From Archaeoglobi archaeon (GTDB lineage: Archaea; Halobacteriota; Archaeoglobi; Archaeoglobales; Archaeoglobaceae), in NCBI GenBank assembly GCA_004347865.1, contig QNUZ01000002.1, forward strand, positions 1 through 37,757: a stretch of DNA of 37,757 nt, in the 5' to 3' direction. Below are positions 22,987-30,700 of the stretch, piece by piece. The stretch's first letter is position 1, and every line of letters starts with the position of its first letter. The notes beneath the pieces were generated by a model. That model was not told where the DNA came from, made no database searches, and was given only the letters and a program-made list of their open reading frames with translations. The translations under genes were made by a program, and so were the position numbers.

Positions 22987-24014
22987 TTCAAACCCAACTC
23001 GGATTTAATCTTGGGCACCAGTTTCAATGCCTCCTCGTAAAGGCTGGAATCAACGACTTCGGAAGGATTGACCCTAACAGGATTTCCTGAAGCATCCTTC
23101 GTGATCTTGAGCTGGAACTGGGCGTCGCAGAGCATATCAAGCCCTTTTATCCAATCTTCGTTTCTCGGATCTGTCTGAAGATTCGTCGTTCCGGGGAACA
23201 TATCTGCAACACTCTCGTTGATGTTCAGCCACTTTATAAGAATTGCTTTTATTTCTCCCTTGTTTTTCGGATCTTTCGCGTATTCGCTCGCAATTATATG
23301 CAATGCGAGGAACTTTACTGCAAGCTCTCTGTTCTCCCTCATGAAATCTCCACGCATTAAGACCACGCAGCAAGGATGGCTGGGAACGAGCTGTGAAGAG
23401 TTAACCACGATCTTGCCGTAACCTTCGATCTCAGCAACGTAAGGACTCGGGTCGGGGAAGAATCCGAAGTCGATAGCCCTGGCTTTGAGAGCTTCTCTGA
23501 TCTCTTCAGGTCCTCCGGATTTAACTTCAACCTTCGATACATCCACTCCGTTATCTTTAAGCCATTTCATCAGCACCGTGTGCTGAATGGAGCCGGGCGG
23601 ATAAGTCATAATCTTTTTACCCTCGAGCGACTTGGGGCCTGTATAATTAACCCCGGGCGCTGCGACTATGGAAGAGCCCTCGGTGTTTGCAACGGCAACT
23701 ATTTTTGCATCGAAACCCTTCGAAAGCAGCGAAAGCGGCGGGGCTGCGCCGACATAAGCTATTTGGTGTTCTTTGGCAGCGAAAGCATCCATTTGCGGTG
23801 GACCTGAAGGGAACGGGGTTGCAGAAATTTTCGCTCCGAGAACCTTCTCATCCCATCCCTTCTCTATTATTACGAAAAGCGCCGTATGGTGCCAGCTTGG
23901 CTGGTAACTAACTTTTATTTCATTCAGATTCTCCTGCGAAACGCAGAAGGCAAATGCTACTACCAGCGCAGAAACCGCGAGCAGCAAGTAGGTTCGCCCC
24001 CTCATTATTCTCAC
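22983..24014 (-). CDS. ABC substrate-binding protein, SsuA/TauA/NMT1-like
   Basis: Extracellular binding protein (343 residues). The N-terminus is a signal sequence (RTYLLLAVSALVVAFAFCVSQ) with a possible lipobox cysteine after AFAF. The mature part reads IKVSYQPSWHHTALFVIIEKGW, then LEGKKIMTYPPGSIQHTVLMKWL and KSGGPEEIREALKARAIDFGF, the standard layout of the NMT1/SsuA/TauA family for sulfonates, taurine or related anions. No coenzyme M biosynthesis gene is seen in the window. Coenzyme M is itself a sulfonate and the transporter sits beside F430 genes, so coenzyme M uptake is a good hypothesis. Taurine, nitrate or thiamine precursors are alternatives. Confidence 0.9.
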   Translation of the reverse strand: MRIMRGRTYLLLAVSALVVAFAFCVSQENLNEIKVSYQPSWHHTALFVIIEKGWDEKVLGAKISATPFPSGPPQMDAFAAKEHQIAYVGAAPPLSLLSKGFDAKIVAVANTEGSSIVAAPGVNYTGPKSLEGKKIMTYPPGSIQHTVLMKWLKDNGVDVSKVEVKSGGPEEIREALKARAIDFGFFPDPSPYVAEIEGYGKIVVNSSQLVPSHPCCVVLMRGDFMRENRELAVKFLALHIIASEYAKDPKNKGEIKAILIKWLNINESVADMFPGTTNLQTDPRNEDWIKGLDMLCDAQFQLKITKDASGNPVRVNPSEVVDSSLYEEALKLVPKIKSELGLK

Positions 24015-24150
24015 CTCAGATATTCACCGAGTGATGCAACATTATAACTTTTTCCATTTTTGCCATACAGATATCCTAAATGAGAAAATTTTAAATTTCT
24101 GATTTCCTATTAATATCAATTTTTTTGGACATTTGGATTACTGAGCGCTT

Positions 24151-24201
24151 CTATGCCCTAAAGGGCGAAGCTTCCTTTAAGGGCGGTTCGGTTCCCTCTA
24201 T
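24151..24201 (-). mobile_element. IS605/TnpB-type 3' end scar
   Basis: On the minus strand this stretch reads EPPLKEASPFRA and a stop, built on the palindrome GCCCTAAAGGGC (24155-24166) followed by GAAGCTTC. It shares 19 of 20 bases with the end at 6825-6844. It looks like the extreme tail of a TnpB element. The rest of 24015-24573 holds the acyl-CoA ligase remnant and otherwise AT-rich sequence. Confidence 0.45.
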
Positions 24202-24222
24202 ATCTGTTCGAGGCCACTGTGC

Positions 24223-24501
24223 AAGAAAAATTGGATAAGCTTGCAGGATTTCAGAAAACCGGATTGGAAAAAATGGCTAGAATTCACTGCTGAGGAATTT
24301 GATGACTATGCGGAAAGAAATACTGGAAAAATTTCGATACCCTAACAGAACCAAGAAGCTTTTCGGTTTCTCCGGAAAATTCTAGGAAATAGCATAATGC
24401 TGCACACCTCGGGTACGTCTGGGAAGCCCAAGTACTATTTGTTGAGTGAGATCGCACTAAAAAATAATTGGATGCCAGGCATAAGTATTCTATTCTGGTG
24501 A
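24223..24501 (+). pseudogene. Acyl-CoA ligase (ANL family) remnant
   Basis: One frame reads NWISLQDFRKPDWKKW, LEFTAEEFDDYAERNTGKISIP, then an in-frame TAA at 24343-24345. The same frame then continues QNQEAFRFLRKILGNSIMLH and TSGTSGKPKYYLLSEI before a stop at 24499. TSGTSGKPK (24406-24432) is the phosphate-binding motif of adenylate-forming acyl-CoA and phenylacetate-CoA ligases. Only the N-terminal part remains and the large catalytic rest is gone, so this is a dead fragment. Together with the thiolase it suggests an ancestor able to activate organic acids. It lies beside an IS605-type scar. Confidence 0.6.
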
Positions 24502-24573
24502 GTATATTTCATTCTATAGCCTCTAAATTCCTAGAAAGGCAAAAATTTATTAGTTTGTTGCCTTAGTGCATGT

Positions 24574-25095
24574 GTGGATGTGAACAGCATGATCTCCTCC
24601 CTGATTCTGAATGAGAATTTTAGTGAGGAGTTGGAGAACATTGTAAAGAAAAGGTTGAGGATGAGCATTAAGGAGTTCGCTAAGGAGGCGGGAATTCCGC
24701 AAAGCACCCTTTACAAACTTCTTTCAGGGGAAAGAGAGCCAAATTTGAGCACTCTTAGAAGGATTGCCGAAACGATAGTCAGACTTACGAAGAGCTCCGA
24801 TGAATTCGTTGCAGTTATTGCCTCAAGATCTGCGCTGAATCAGCTTACAAGCTATGAGCTCGAGATCGAGGGTAAGAAGGTCAAAGTTAGGGAATATCCG
24901 GCCAACTCCTTTGAAGAAGCGGTCGTTTCTGCTGTTAGGGCAGAAAGAGATGGCGCGAAGGCAATAGTTTGCGCCCCAATCCTCAGCCCTGTGCTTGAAA
25001 AGATTCTTAATGTCCCTATTGTTACAATAATCCCTAGGAATGACCTTCTGGAGTCGATAAGAATTGCCGCAAAAAAAGGATTTTCAAGGGCTTAA
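24574..25095 (+). CDS. HTH regulator with PrpR-N-like C-terminal domain
   Basis: A 173-residue probable transcription regulator. Residues about 28-60 form an XRE-type helix-turn-helix (MSIKEFAKEAGIPQSTLYKLLSGEREPNLSTL). The C-terminal part (about 95-170) includes AVRAERDGAKAIVCAPILSP and PIVTIIPRNDLLESIRIA. It resembles the effector-sensing domain at the N-terminus of propionate regulator PrpR, a comparison made from memory of the pattern. The GTG start at 24574 has AATTTATTAG about 26 bases upstream (leaderless). Its stop overlaps the convergent atwA stop by four bases. Placed among MCR-activation genes, it is a candidate regulator of this island, but its target is unknown. Confidence 0.75.
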   Translation: MDVNSMISSLILNENFSEELENIVKKRLRMSIKEFAKEAGIPQSTLYKLLSGEREPNLSTLRRIAETIVRLTKSSDEFVAVIASRSALNQLTSYELEIEGKKVKVREYPANSFEEAVVSAVRAERDGAKAIVCAPILSPVLEKILNVPIVTIIPRNDLLESIRIAAKKGFSRA

Positions 25096-26828
25096 GCACC
25101 GCAACTTCCGCCCCTATTCATTTTCTCTATCATTCCCTCCTCTTCGCTTGCTGCTGTTACCTCTAAGGAGCAGGTAATCTTAAGCTCCAGTTCTTTGAGT
25201 CTCCTGATCATCTCCTCAGGCGTTCCTATTCCCTCAAGTTTTCCTTGGAGCATCAGAGCAACTCTGTCGCATGTGAGCTTTGTGAATTGCATGTCGTGAG
25301 ATATAATCAGTATAGTTGTCTTGAACTCTTCCCTGATTTTTTTGAGGGTTTTCGCAACTTCTACCTTCGTTACGGGATCCATCGTGCCTGAAGGCTCATC
25401 GAGTATCAGTATTCTTGGTTCTCTGATCATAACCTGTGCTAAAGCAACCCTGTGTCTCTGCCCTTCGCTGAGCTCATCGGGATATTTCATCAGTATCGCT
25501 TCTGCTTCAGCTTCGCTGAAACCTATCCCTGTTAGAATGTCTATCGCCCTGACTCTTGCAAATTCTGATGGTAGATCAAGGCTTATGCTGTCTGTAAGAT
25601 TGTCGAGAACGGTTCTGTGAGGATATAGGCTGTACTCCTGGTGTAGAATTCCGATGTAAGGCGTGGCTTTTCCTCTGCCCGAAATTCCAGGAGCTCTCAT
25701 ATCCACCCAATCGTCACCTATGCGTACATAGACTTCTCCACTTGTAACGTCAGCTATTCCGGCAATTATCCTTGACAGAGTGGTCTTCCCGGAACCGCTT
25801 GGCCCAAGGATCCCGAAGATTTCGCCCTCCTTAACTTCGAAAGATACGCCATCAACGGCTTTAACCACGCCCCTGCTCACGGAGTAATAGTATTTTTTAA
25901 CGTCTTTTAGCCTTAAAATTTCCTTTTCAAGCCTGATTTCAGTTCTAATCTCTTCTTCGCTTACCTGAGCCAGGAATTTCTGTATGAGTTCTTCTGGTCT
26001 GCCTTCGGCCAAAATCTCGCCCTTATGCAGCCACAAAACTCTGTCGGAGAGCTCTTTGACTACTTCGGGAATGTGGGAAGTCAGTATCATTGTTTTTCCG
26101 GCATTCTTTATGTACTTTCTCAGTGTCTCCAGTATTATTCTGGTGTTTTCTGGATCCAAGGTGCCTGTTGGCTCATCTGCCAGCAGTAGAACGGGATTTA
26201 TGGCAATCTGCCTGGCAAGGATAACTCTTTGCTTCTCTCCACCGCTCAGGTCTCTCGCAATTGTAAGAATTCGATGTCCTAGATTTACTGCCTTTAGAAG
26301 CTCCAAGGCTCTGTTTGCAACGTTGTTAGAATACTCTGCCTTTTCGAGTATGTCTCTTCTTGTAGTAGTTCCCACAGAAATCCTGCTTTCGGTTTCAGAG
26401 CTGATGATGGCCTCCATTACGTTCTCAAGAGCCGACTTTTCGCTGAAAAGGGCAAACGTTCTCTGGAGCATTATTCCAACTTTCTTCCTGATGGCCGAAG
26501 CAAGCTCCCTGTCTTCAAGCTTCCAGATATCTATTTCCCTTTTCTTAAGCCTTCCACCACATCTCGGGCAATTTTGGCCGTCTTTGCTCGGCGAATCCAC
26601 CCAGTAGCATTCGGGGCATACCGAGAGAATGTATATGACCCTCCCCTCGGTCGGCTCGTAGTCTTTATAACCCCTTATGAGATGAATAAGAACGGACTTC
26701 CCGCTACCGCTGATGCCAATAATGCCAAGGGTTTCTCCCTCCTTGATGCTCAGGTTGATGTTTCTGAGAGCAAAATTATCGCCAAACTTTTTTGAGACAC
26801 CCTCCAAGCGGATGATCTCTTCCGGCAA
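25092..26828 (-). CDS. atwA: AtwA, MCR activation component A2
   Basis: Soluble protein with two ABC ATPase domains, which supplies ATP-driven reactivation of MCR nickel (component A2). Domain 1 has Walker A GISGSGKSVL and signature DLSGGEKQRVILARQ. It carries an insertion with two CPxC pairs, CPECYW and CPRCGG, likely a zinc site and typical of this family. Domain 2 has GPSGSGKTTLSR, ELSEGQRHRVALAQ and LILDEPSGTMDP. No membrane segment is present, so it is not a transporter. I prefer the TTG at 26828 because GGAGGTG lies six bases before it; upstream in-frame TTG codons (26849, 26843) are possible. A minus-strand TATA box (ATAAATATA, about 26864-26873) precedes it. Confidence 0.92.
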   Translation of the reverse strand: MPEEIIRLEGVSKKFGDNFALRNINLSIKEGETLGIIGISGSGKSVLIHLIRGYKDYEPTEGRVIYILSVCPECYWVDSPSKDGQNCPRCGGRLKKREIDIWKLEDRELASAIRKKVGIMLQRTFALFSEKSALENVMEAIISSETESRISVGTTTRRDILEKAEYSNNVANRALELLKAVNLGHRILTIARDLSGGEKQRVILARQIAINPVLLLADEPTGTLDPENTRIILETLRKYIKNAGKTMILTSHIPEVVKELSDRVLWLHKGEILAEGRPEELIQKFLAQVSEEEIRTEIRLEKEILRLKDVKKYYYSVSRGVVKAVDGVSFEVKEGEIFGILGPSGSGKTTLSRIIAGIADVTSGEVYVRIGDDWVDMRAPGISGRGKATPYIGILHQEYSLYPHRTVLDNLTDSISLDLPSEFARVRAIDILTGIGFSEAEAEAILMKYPDELSEGQRHRVALAQVMIREPRILILDEPSGTMDPVTKVEVAKTLKKIREEFKTTILIISHDMQFTKLTCDRVALMLQGKLEGIGTPEEMIRRLKELELKITCSLEVTAASEEEGMIEKMNRGGSCGA

Positions 26829-26932
26829 TATTTCCACCTCCAATTCCAAAAGCTATTCCCCCGTGTATATTTATCCTTTGCTAAATTTTCCAAGACTTCA
26901 AAACGATTTGGAAGAAACTGACCCCCTCCCGA

Positions 26933-27124
26933 CTAAAGGCAAAATTCCTTAGGGCGTTCCCCACATCTTTTCGGAACCACATCTGCCATTTGCGAGGCAG
27001 ATGAGGTGGTCAGAGAGACCCGGATATGGGCTCCAACCGTTCCAGAGCCTCCTTCTCAATGTTTAGCATGGCTATACTGTCCTTGTCATCCTCCCATCCC
27101 CCTACTCTGAAGGGCGGGGCTTTT
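26933..27124 (-). pseudogene. TnpB C-terminal remnant with IS605-type palindrome
   Basis: On the minus strand 27096-27010 reads WEDDKDSIAMLNIEKEAL, RLEPISGSL, stop, which matches the RuvC-III region of TnpB (DRDxIAxLNIEKRAL, then GGSL). After a frame change, 27010-26933 continues TTSSASQMADVVPKRCGE, matching the usual tail TTPTAPQMTDVNPNRWGE. Both comparisons are from memory of archaeal TnpB proteins. A palindromic GCCCCGCCCTTCAGAG end lies just beyond at 27107-27122. The frameshift and missing N-terminal two-thirds make it dead. This accounts for most of the 325-base gap between atwA and the marker 3 gene. Confidence 0.6.
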
Positions 27125-27174
27125 AGTTGTAAAAATCGAATAAATTAAATACTGATCTGCCAAATGGTTCGTGC

Positions 27175-28665
27175 ATGAGGATAAAGCTTAACGGGAAGGA
27201 AATTGATGCTCCCCAGAACACCTCCCTCGCCGATCTTTTGCCTGAAGAAGATAATCTTGTCGTTATAGTTCGGGAAAGAAAGGCTCAGGAGAAGTTGACG
27301 GACACCTTCAAATTGAAGATTGGGAAAGAGAGCATAACTCTAAAGGTGGAAAACGAAGCGCTATGGAACTCAGTTAGGGATAAAATTCAGGGATTGGAAG
27401 TTGCGTGGAGAACTAAGAGGGTTCTGGCTTTTGGCCCTTTTTCCTGCGATCTGCAGTGCTCTAAAGTGCAGCACGACTACGAGCCCGGGGAAATTTTTCT
27501 CAGCCTTGCCGGTGGAAGTAAAGAGAGCGCATATCTGATGTTTGCGGTAACGAGATATCAGCTCGGCCACTGCACGGTTGGTGATGGAGTAATCGGAAGG
27601 GTGATTGAAGGATTCAGGGCATTAAGATTTCTCGAAATTGGTGAAAAGATTGAAAAAATAGAGCCAGTCTTCGACAGAGTGGTTTCGGCCGGGATTAAAA
27701 CAAGAGCTGAAATGACCGAAAGAATCCTTGAAGGCGATGAAATCTATTCCCAGGTTACAGTTGGGCTAAAAAAAGAAGTTGCAAATGCATCAGATTACGC
27801 AATGGCCGTTTTGGAGAGAAACCCCAAGGTGGAGGAAGTGACCAACACCTATGTGAGATTTAAAGGTATAGCGGGTATTGAGATAGGGGAAGAGAATCCG
27901 GAGAAGAGGTTTAGAGGAGCTGTTAGTATAAGAAGGACAGGAAAGAACACAGGAGACATCTACATCTATCTTCGGGACAGAATGCCACACAGAGATCACT
28001 GCGTTGTAGGGTTTGTTGAAAGCGGTATAGAGCTCCTTGAAGTGGCTAAAAAGGGCGATAAGATAAGGATAGTCACCAATCCGGGCAGAATAGATCTTGT
28101 TGGTCTAACCCAGCTACAGGCACAGAAATTGCTTGGGGAAAAGGGTATAAGGCAGCTTAGGGAAGGAGAAACGGATGACAATGCGATAGTGGCTTCGCAG
28201 ATTCCCGAAACGACTTTTGAAATTTTATCGAGAGGAGTGGTTACAACCTTCGGTGTTGCGCCCAATAAGATTGTAAAGGTAAAATTATTCCAAGAACTAG
28301 CACCGAAAACGGCTAGCTATTTCAGAATCGCCACCGGGTTGGTGAACAAAAAGGTGGGAAAGCTGCAGGTGTATTTCAAGACAAAAGATCTTGCGGTTTT
28401 TAGGCCGAATGTTACCTTCGAAGAGCCATTGATTCCGGAGAACACCCCAGAGGAGATCGTGAAGCCCGGAGAGATAGGAGTTACAAACATGTCTAGGAAG
28501 CATGCGGGGCTTATAGGCGTGAGATTCATTGAAAGCAGAGATTTTGGACCCACCGCAGAGCGTTTCGAATCCACGAACCTTGTCGGTGTGGTTTTGGAAA
28601 ACTTTGAGGTTATAAAAAATTCAAAGGAGGGGGAAGTGATCTACTTCATGGAGGTAATGGAATGA
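27175..28665 (+). CDS. Methanogenesis marker protein 3
   Basis: A 496-residue cytoplasmic protein of the methanogenesis marker 3 (UPF0288) family, found with McrC, AtwA and markers 7 and 17 in MCR activation fractions. The N-terminal about 60 residues look ubiquitin/ThiS-like (MRIKLNGKEIDAPQNTSLADLL). Next comes a cysteine-bearing segment FGPFSCDLQCSKVQHDYEPGE. The middle contains cyclophilin-like stretches (YLMFAVTRYQLGHC, later FRIATGLVNKKVG). The C-terminus has ITNMSRKH-like GVTNMSRKHAGLIGVR and ESRDFGPTAERFES. A TATA element AAATTAAATA (27142-27151) predicts leaderless transcription. It heads a five-gene operon linked by overlaps. Confidence 0.88.
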   Translation: MRIKLNGKEIDAPQNTSLADLLPEEDNLVVIVRERKAQEKLTDTFKLKIGKESITLKVENEALWNSVRDKIQGLEVAWRTKRVLAFGPFSCDLQCSKVQHDYEPGEIFLSLAGGSKESAYLMFAVTRYQLGHCTVGDGVIGRVIEGFRALRFLEIGEKIEKIEPVFDRVVSAGIKTRAEMTERILEGDEIYSQVTVGLKKEVANASDYAMAVLERNPKVEEVTNTYVRFKGIAGIEIGEENPEKRFRGAVSIRRTGKNTGDIYIYLRDRMPHRDHCVVGFVESGIELLEVAKKGDKIRIVTNPGRIDLVGLTQLQAQKLLGEKGIRQLREGETDDNAIVASQIPETTFEILSRGVVTTFGVAPNKIVKVKLFQELAPKTASYFRIATGLVNKKVGKLQVYFKTKDLAVFRPNVTFEEPLIPENTPEEIVKPGEIGVTNMSRKHAGLIGVRFIESRDFGPTAERFESTNLVGVVLENFEVIKNSKEGEVIYFMEVME

Positions 28666-29441
28666 AGGTTCGATATTTCGTTCTTTCCCCTGATGCGGGC
28701 ACGACGCCAGAGGAGTTAGTTTTCAGGATAATCGAATCTGGTTTTGACGGAATCGTAAAAGAAACTTGCTTCGGGGCAATAATAGAGGGCGAAGATGAAA
28801 GGGTTGACAAAATAGCTGAAATCCTTCGCGGAGAATATTACTACGTTTTTTCCAAGGAAAGAGGTTATTCCATCGGGGATAAGAGGATATGCAGGGCTGA
28901 GCGCGGAGGTGGGGCAAGGACAGGATTTTACCAAATTGAATATGAGTCGGAGTTCCTCCCGCTGATAGCGGAAGCCATAAAGGACTTTAAAATTGAAAAG
29001 ACCAAGAAACCAAAAAATGTAATTGTTCACCCTATCAACAGTTTGATTTTAGCGGATCTGGTCGAAAGAAGCGGTCATAAGCCTTTGACGATGATGACAG
29101 AAATCGCAAAGCTCGTTAGAAACCCGGAAATCGATGCACCACCCAGAAATATAACCACAGAAGACGTGATAAGGGGCCTGAAGTACGCATCAATAGAGAT
29201 GCCCTCCGGTATCAGGGGAAGACTGGGAGTTTGGGACGAGCTCATACAGAATGCGGAGGCCGGATTGGTTGCGAACTACGAATACGCCTTCGGGTGCGCC
29301 GGTTGCACGCACAACGACATGCTTATATACCTGATAAAGCAGAGGGGAATTCCCTTCATAAAGTTGGATCTTCCTAGGAATCAGGAAGAGGCCAAAAAAT
29401 TCGTGGAAGACATTTTCGTATTTCTAAGCAGTTTGGGGTGA
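28662..29441 (+). CDS. Fused methanogenesis markers 6 and 5
   Basis: A 259-residue protein that joins two families usually encoded separately. Residues 1-112 match marker 6: VRYFVLSPDAGTTPEELVFR, VKETCFGAIIEGE, FSKERGYSIGDKRICRAERGG. Residues about 118-259 match marker 5: NVIVHPINSLILADLVERSG, RNPEIDAPPRNIT, GLKYASIEMPSGIRGR, and the cysteine motif AFGCAGCTHND. The reading frame runs through without a stop or internal start near the junction (TKKPKNV). Both families belong to the MCR-linked marker set; their chemistry is unknown. ATGA overlap with marker 3 and closeness to marker 15 place it in one operon. Confidence 0.88.
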   Translation: MKVRYFVLSPDAGTTPEELVFRIIESGFDGIVKETCFGAIIEGEDERVDKIAEILRGEYYYVFSKERGYSIGDKRICRAERGGGARTGFYQIEYESEFLPLIAEAIKDFKIEKTKKPKNVIVHPINSLILADLVERSGHKPLTMMTEIAKLVRNPEIDAPPRNITTEDVIRGLKYASIEMPSGIRGRLGVWDELIQNAEAGLVANYEYAFGCAGCTHNDMLIYLIKQRGIPFIKLDLPRNQEEAKKFVEDIFVFLSSLG

Positions 29442-29446
29442 TTTTA

Positions 29447-30700
29447 GTGGTAAAGGTAGCCCTGCTTTCATGCGGTGCTGAATACAGCGGTGTTTACCAC
29501 GAGATCCAGAAAGCGATCGAAATGGTCGGCGGCGAGCTCGTGATTCCTGAGGTGGATCTCCAGGACGTGAAAGAAGTCGACGAAGAGTTCGGAATAGTTG
29601 TAAAGGGGGGAGATCTGAAGCTGATGATGGCAAGAGCGAAGTCAGTTGCCGAAGAGAGATGCGATGCAGACGCTGCATTTGTAGCAACATGCTTCAGATG
29701 TGCCGAGGGCGCTTTGGTTAGAAATGCGGTCAGGAAATACCTTCAGGATTTCCGGGTTCCGGTTGTAGCGTACTCATTTACGGAAAGAAGTAAGGCTGCG
29801 AACTTTTTGCTGAGGATGGAGGCCCTTGTGAACATAGTAAGGAGAAAGCATCTTCTTGCGAGAACGAAGCATGAAGGGATTACGGTTGGCGTTGATTCAG
29901 GATCAACGACTACGAAAGCCGTTGTTATGATAGACAACGAAATCATTGGCGCAGCTTGGCGACCTACGGTCGACATAATTGAAACCGCAGATAAGGTTCT
30001 TGAGGAGGCACTAACAAAGGCGGGAGTGAAGTTGTCTGAAGTTGAAGTGATTGGGACCACTGGCTACGGCAGATTTCTGATTGGAAAGCATCTGAACGCT
30101 GGAATAATTCAGGATGAAATCACTGTTGGAGCAAAGGGTGCAACCTTTCTTGCGGGAAAGCAGAGGGGTGATGTGACGATCCTTGATATAGGCGGAATGG
30201 ACAACAAGGCAATAACAGCCCATGACAGCATTCCAGACAGCTTTACGCTCGGAGGAATCTGCGCGGGTTCTTCAGGAAGATTTTTGGAAACAACTGCGAG
30301 AAGGCTCGGGGTTGACATAATGGAGTTTGGAGAGATGGCGACTCGAGGAGATTACAGAAAGATAAGGATGAACTCATACTGCATAGTTTTCGGAATGCAG
30401 GATCTGACCACGGCTCTAGCTGGCGGAGCAAAGGCCGAGGATGTTGCAGCAGCTGCATGCAGGAGCGTTATAGACCAAATTGTGGAGCAGCAGCTTCAGG
30501 AGATAACGCTCAGAGAACCCATAATCGAGGTTGGCGGTACCTCGCTGCTGAAGGGACTTGTAAAGGCCGTAAGAGAGGCATTGGGAATGGAAGTGATCGT
30601 ACCAAAGTTCTCGCAGTTTGCCGTTGCAACGGGAATGGCCTTCGTAGCTTCAGGAGTGAGGGGGGAATCGAAATATGAGGTTAGCAGTAGAGTCGCCTGA
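29447..30700 (+). CDS. Methanogenesis marker 15 (BcrAD/HgdC-type ATPase)
   Basis: A 417-residue protein whose C-terminal two-thirds is an ASKHA-fold ATPase like the activators of benzoyl-CoA and 2-hydroxyacyl-CoA reductases. Motifs are VGVDSGSTTTKAVV (phosphate 1), ILDIGGMDNKAI (phosphate 2), and ICAGSSGRFLE plus SYCIVFGMQDLT with the cysteines expected to hold a [4Fe-4S] cluster. EVGGTSLLKGLV is the adenosine site. The N-terminal third (about 1-130) is specific to marker 15 and includes ATCFRCAEGALVR. Activators of this fold drive low-potential electron transfer with ATP, a fitting role in reducing MCR nickel. The GTG at 29447 is chosen for GGGGTGAT just upstream. Confidence 0.9.
   Translation: MVKVALLSCGAEYSGVYHEIQKAIEMVGGELVIPEVDLQDVKEVDEEFGIVVKGGDLKLMMARAKSVAEERCDADAAFVATCFRCAEGALVRNAVRKYLQDFRVPVVAYSFTERSKAANFLLRMEALVNIVRRKHLLARTKHEGITVGVDSGSTTTKAVVMIDNEIIGAAWRPTVDIIETADKVLEEALTKAGVKLSEVEVIGTTGYGRFLIGKHLNAGIIQDEITVGAKGATFLAGKQRGDVTILDIGGMDNKAITAHDSIPDSFTLGGICAGSSGRFLETTARRLGVDIMEFGEMATRGDYRKIRMNSYCIVFGMQDLTTALAGGAKAEDVAAAACRSVIDQIVEQQLQEITLREPIIEVGGTSLLKGLVKAVREALGMEVIVPKFSQFAVATGMAFVASGVRGESKYEVSSRVA

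Noticed and set aside
25092..26828. ABC transporter ATPase with two domains
   Set aside because: There is no permease partner, and it carries the CPxC-pair insertion; this is the soluble activation component A2.
26976..27010. Stand-alone riboswitch-like hairpin (8 plus 4 base pairs)
   Set aside because: It falls within the TnpB remnant reading frame and is better explained as part of that element.
29447..30700. Activator of benzoyl-CoA or 2-hydroxyglutaryl-CoA reductase
   Set aside because: The ATPase fold matches, but the N-terminal domain and position among markers identify marker 15; no such reductase subunits are present.
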